7,422 nucleotides of DNA from the NCBI GenBank assembly GCA_964512075.1, contig CAZEID010000010.1, forward strand, positions 1-7,422, given 5' to 3'. Position 1 is the first letter of the stretch. Each line of letters begins with the position of its first letter. The notes under the pieces were generated by a model that was not told the origin of the DNA, ran no database searches, and saw nothing but the letters and a program-made list of their open reading frames with translations. The position numbers and the translations under genes are program-made. The DNA comes from CAZEID01 sp964512075. Its GTDB lineage: Bacteria > Patescibacteriota > WWE3 > 9FT-COMBO-53-11. Shown piece by piece: positions 6,363-7,422 of this stretch.

Positions 6363-6377
6363 CTGAAACTGTTTCAG
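6363..6377. repeat. 15-bp perfect palindrome over the lipoprotein stop codon
   Basis: CTGAAAC and GTTTCAG flank a single central base. The palindrome contains the TGA stop at 6374-6376. It has no T-tract of its own. It could be an operator or chance; no second copy was seen in the window. Confidence 0.4.
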
Positions 6378-7183
6378 GGCTCCATCATCCAGGTTATCTT
6401 CCAGGCTACAAGCGCGTAGTCGGGAGGAGGAGGAAACCCTTGTCCGGTTCGCAGCGCTTCTTGAAGAGCGGTGTGGAACTCAACCTGACCGTTGATCAGG
6501 TCGGTCAAAGCCCACTGATCGCCTGCGCTTAGATCAGACCAGATGAAGTCGAAGCTCATCTGCCTTGATCCACTTTGCGCGGCCGAGAACTGCTCCAAGA
6601 CTGCCAGAAAGTCCTCTGCTTGATAGAAGCGGCAGGTGCCCCCGCTCCCGGCAAAGGTGCAGGCACCGATCCCCAAGTTGGATCCGTCAAGCCTTTCTCC
6701 ACCAAGCACAACCGGATAGATGTGAATTGTGCCGCTGGTGTCGTAGAATCCCACCTGGATTCTTAGGGCGCTGGTGGGGAAGATAGGATCGGTGAAACCC
6801 TCCACGCCGACCAGACAACCTGTGGCACCAAAGATGTTGAAGAAGCCGCTCTGGTAGTTCCCGCTAAAGACCAGACCAGTTGGCAACCCTTTCCCATCCG
6901 GACCTCGCGGGAAGTCCCAATTTGGTCGGTCGGGATCAGCCTCAAGCGGCTGGTAACCAAAGCCGCACTCCCAGTAAAGCGGAGCTTCCGTCGGTGTGGG
7001 AGTGGGAACCTCCGTCGGCACCGCCGTCGGCTCCGGAGTCGGGGAGGGAATCGCGGTGGGTTCGACAAGCTCACCACCTTCGGTCGGCGTCGCCGTAGGA
7101 ACAGCGGTGACCGGCGGAACTGTTCCCGTACAGGCCGTCAGTGCAAGAGCAAGAACCAGTGCAAGAACCAGCTTGGCGTTCAT
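6374..7183 (-). CDS. Secreted lipoprotein with Thr/Pro-rich linker, function unknown
   Basis: A 269-residue lipoprotein. Residues 1-17 are a type II signal peptide with lipobox LTAC; C18 would carry the lipid after cleavage. Residues about 20-68 form a low-complexity Thr/Pro/Glu linker (PTATPTE, PSPTPEPTAVPTEVPTPTPTE), a spacer that holds a domain away from the membrane. Residues 70-269 form one domain rich in Gly and aromatics with four Cys (73, 123, 175, 184) that could form two disulphides outside the cell. I do not recognise the domain; there is no catalytic motif. The start is ATG with AGGAG 6 bases upstream. An independent transcription unit is likely: a terminator lies just upstream (7255-7291) and another downstream (6319-6351). 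The residues GGELVEP in the linker come from a REP-like repeat. Confidence 0.85.
   Translation of the reverse strand: MNAKLVLALVLALALTACTGTVPPVTAVPTATPTEGGELVEPTAIPSPTPEPTAVPTEVPTPTPTEAPLYWECGFGYQPLEADPDRPNWDFPRGPDGKGLPTGLVFSGNYQSGFFNIFGATGCLVGVEGFTDPIFPTSALRIQVGFYDTSGTIHIYPVVLGGERLDGSNLGIGACTFAGSGGTCRFYQAEDFLAVLEQFSAAQSGSRQMSFDFIWSDLSAGDQWALTDLINGQVEFHTALQEALRTGQGFPPPPDYALVAWKITWMMEP
7055..7078 (-). repeat. REP-like short repeat inside the lipoprotein linker
   Basis: On the - strand the core TGAGCTTGTCGAA is flanked by complementary arms GGTGG and CCACC, with one extra C on the 3' side. Repeats with this core and varying complementary arms are widespread in environmental bacterial genomes. 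Here it is in frame and is read as GGELVEPT, interrupting the PT-type linker. A single copy is visible. Confidence 0.5.
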
Positions 7184-7226
7184 CTCGGTCTCCTTTCCCC
7201 TTAGGGATGCGATTTTTAGTTGTACC

Positions 7227-7252
7227 TATAGTATAGCAGAAGAACTGTAATA
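7227..7252. promoter_or_regulatory. Split-core variant of the palindrome, upstream of the lipoprotein gene
   Basis: TATAGTATA (7227-7235) and ACTGTAATA (7244-7252) are exactly the outer 9-base arms of the sequence at 1-25, but 8 unrelated bases replace the 7-base core. It lies 43 bases before the lipoprotein ATG. On the coding strand TATACT and TACTAT also provide a plausible -10, with TTGTTA 15-17 bases upstream, so some of the likeness may simply be promoter sequence. Confidence 0.4.
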
Positions 7253-7254
7253 AC

Positions 7255-7291
7255 AAAGAAAAGCCGATCCCTCTAAGATCCAGGATCGGCT
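7255..7291 (-). terminator. Rho-independent terminator of the gene at the right edge
   Basis: Read on the - strand: a 9-bp stem AGCCGATCC / GGATCGGCT with a 12-base loop, followed by TTTTCTTT. It begins 6 bases after the TAG stop of the partial SH3-like gene. Confidence 0.85.
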
Positions 7292-7297
7292 AACGTG

Positions 7298-7422
7298 CTA
7301 GTGCGGCATCAGAAACAGATCATCTCCAACCAGGATGGCGAACGGAACCCACCCGGAGGGAGAATCGATTTGGAACCAAACCAGCTGGTCCGCGCAGAAC
7401 GGGCCGGCGGTGAGTCGATAGC
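7298..7422 (-). CDS. 3' end of a gene, bacterial SH3-like C-terminus (partial)
   Basis: The last 40 codons of a gene that continues past the right edge, ending in TAG. The visible peptide has GPFCADQLVWFQI, GWVPFAILV and a final DLFLMPH. The order GP-x-C-A-D, V-W-(W/F)-x-(V/I), G-W-V and a closing hydrophobic-Pro matches the end of bacterial SH3 (SH3b) domains in cell-surface proteins. The other two frames on this strand end in stops and show no such pattern. A terminator directly follows, supporting a true gene end. Whether it is secreted cannot be seen from this fragment. Confidence 0.6.
   Translation of the reverse strand, partial: YRLTAGPFCADQLVWFQIDSPSGWVPFAILVGDDLFLMPH

Noticed and set aside
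5668..6366. Open frame of 232 codons on the + strand opposite the surface ORF
   Set aside because: Its Gly/Arg/Val-rich composition is typical of an antisense frame in GC-rich DNA. It also runs through the terminator stem of the lipoprotein gene.

Overview
The window looks like a chromosomal segment from a Candidate Phyla Radiation bacterium (Patescibacteria), perhaps Microgenomates-like. This rests on recognition of gene types: a small TrpR-like regulator, a PEGA-domain membrane protein, a short (550-residue) alpha-glucan phosphorylase, a surface protein ending in a WREVP-type tail, and a lipoprotein with a long Thr/Pro linker. TGA ends several genes, so the recoded (TGA = Gly) CPR lineages are unlikely. 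No rRNA, tRNA, CRISPR array or transposase was seen. A Chloroflexota origin for the right-hand third, where the lipoprotein and SH3 fragment lie, cannot be excluded by eye.

Layout. (1) 1-422: a 22-bp palindromic site, a candidate promoter, a near-perfect Shine-Dalgarno and a TTG-started TrpR-like (YerC/YecD type) regulator on the + strand. (2) 506-3717: a divergent pair, a PEGA/beta-propeller membrane protein (-) and a large fusion of an O-antigen ligase/polymerase with a WecG/TagA/CpsF glycosyltransferase (+). Each is preceded by a TATAAT box only 8-9 bases before a GTG codon, which suggests leaderless transcripts. (3) 3718-5512: glgP (-), flanked on both sides by copies of the 22-bp site. 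(4) 5599-7183, all on the - strand: a short surface-protein ORF without a convincing start, a rho-independent terminator, and an S/T/P-linker lipoprotein carrying an in-frame REP-like repeat. (5) 7255-7422: another - strand terminator and the 3' end of a gene whose product ends like a bacterial SH3 domain.

Working together: the dominant unexplained signal is the palindrome. It occurs as identical or near-identical copies before the TrpR-like gene, before glgP and between glgP and the glycosyltransferase fusion, with a split-core relative before the lipoprotein gene. The simplest reading is a local regulon of the TrpR-like protein that includes its own gene and storage-glucan breakdown; the alternative is a repeat used in recombination. 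The remaining genes point to cell-envelope work: polysaccharide assembly and surface or lipid-anchored proteins.
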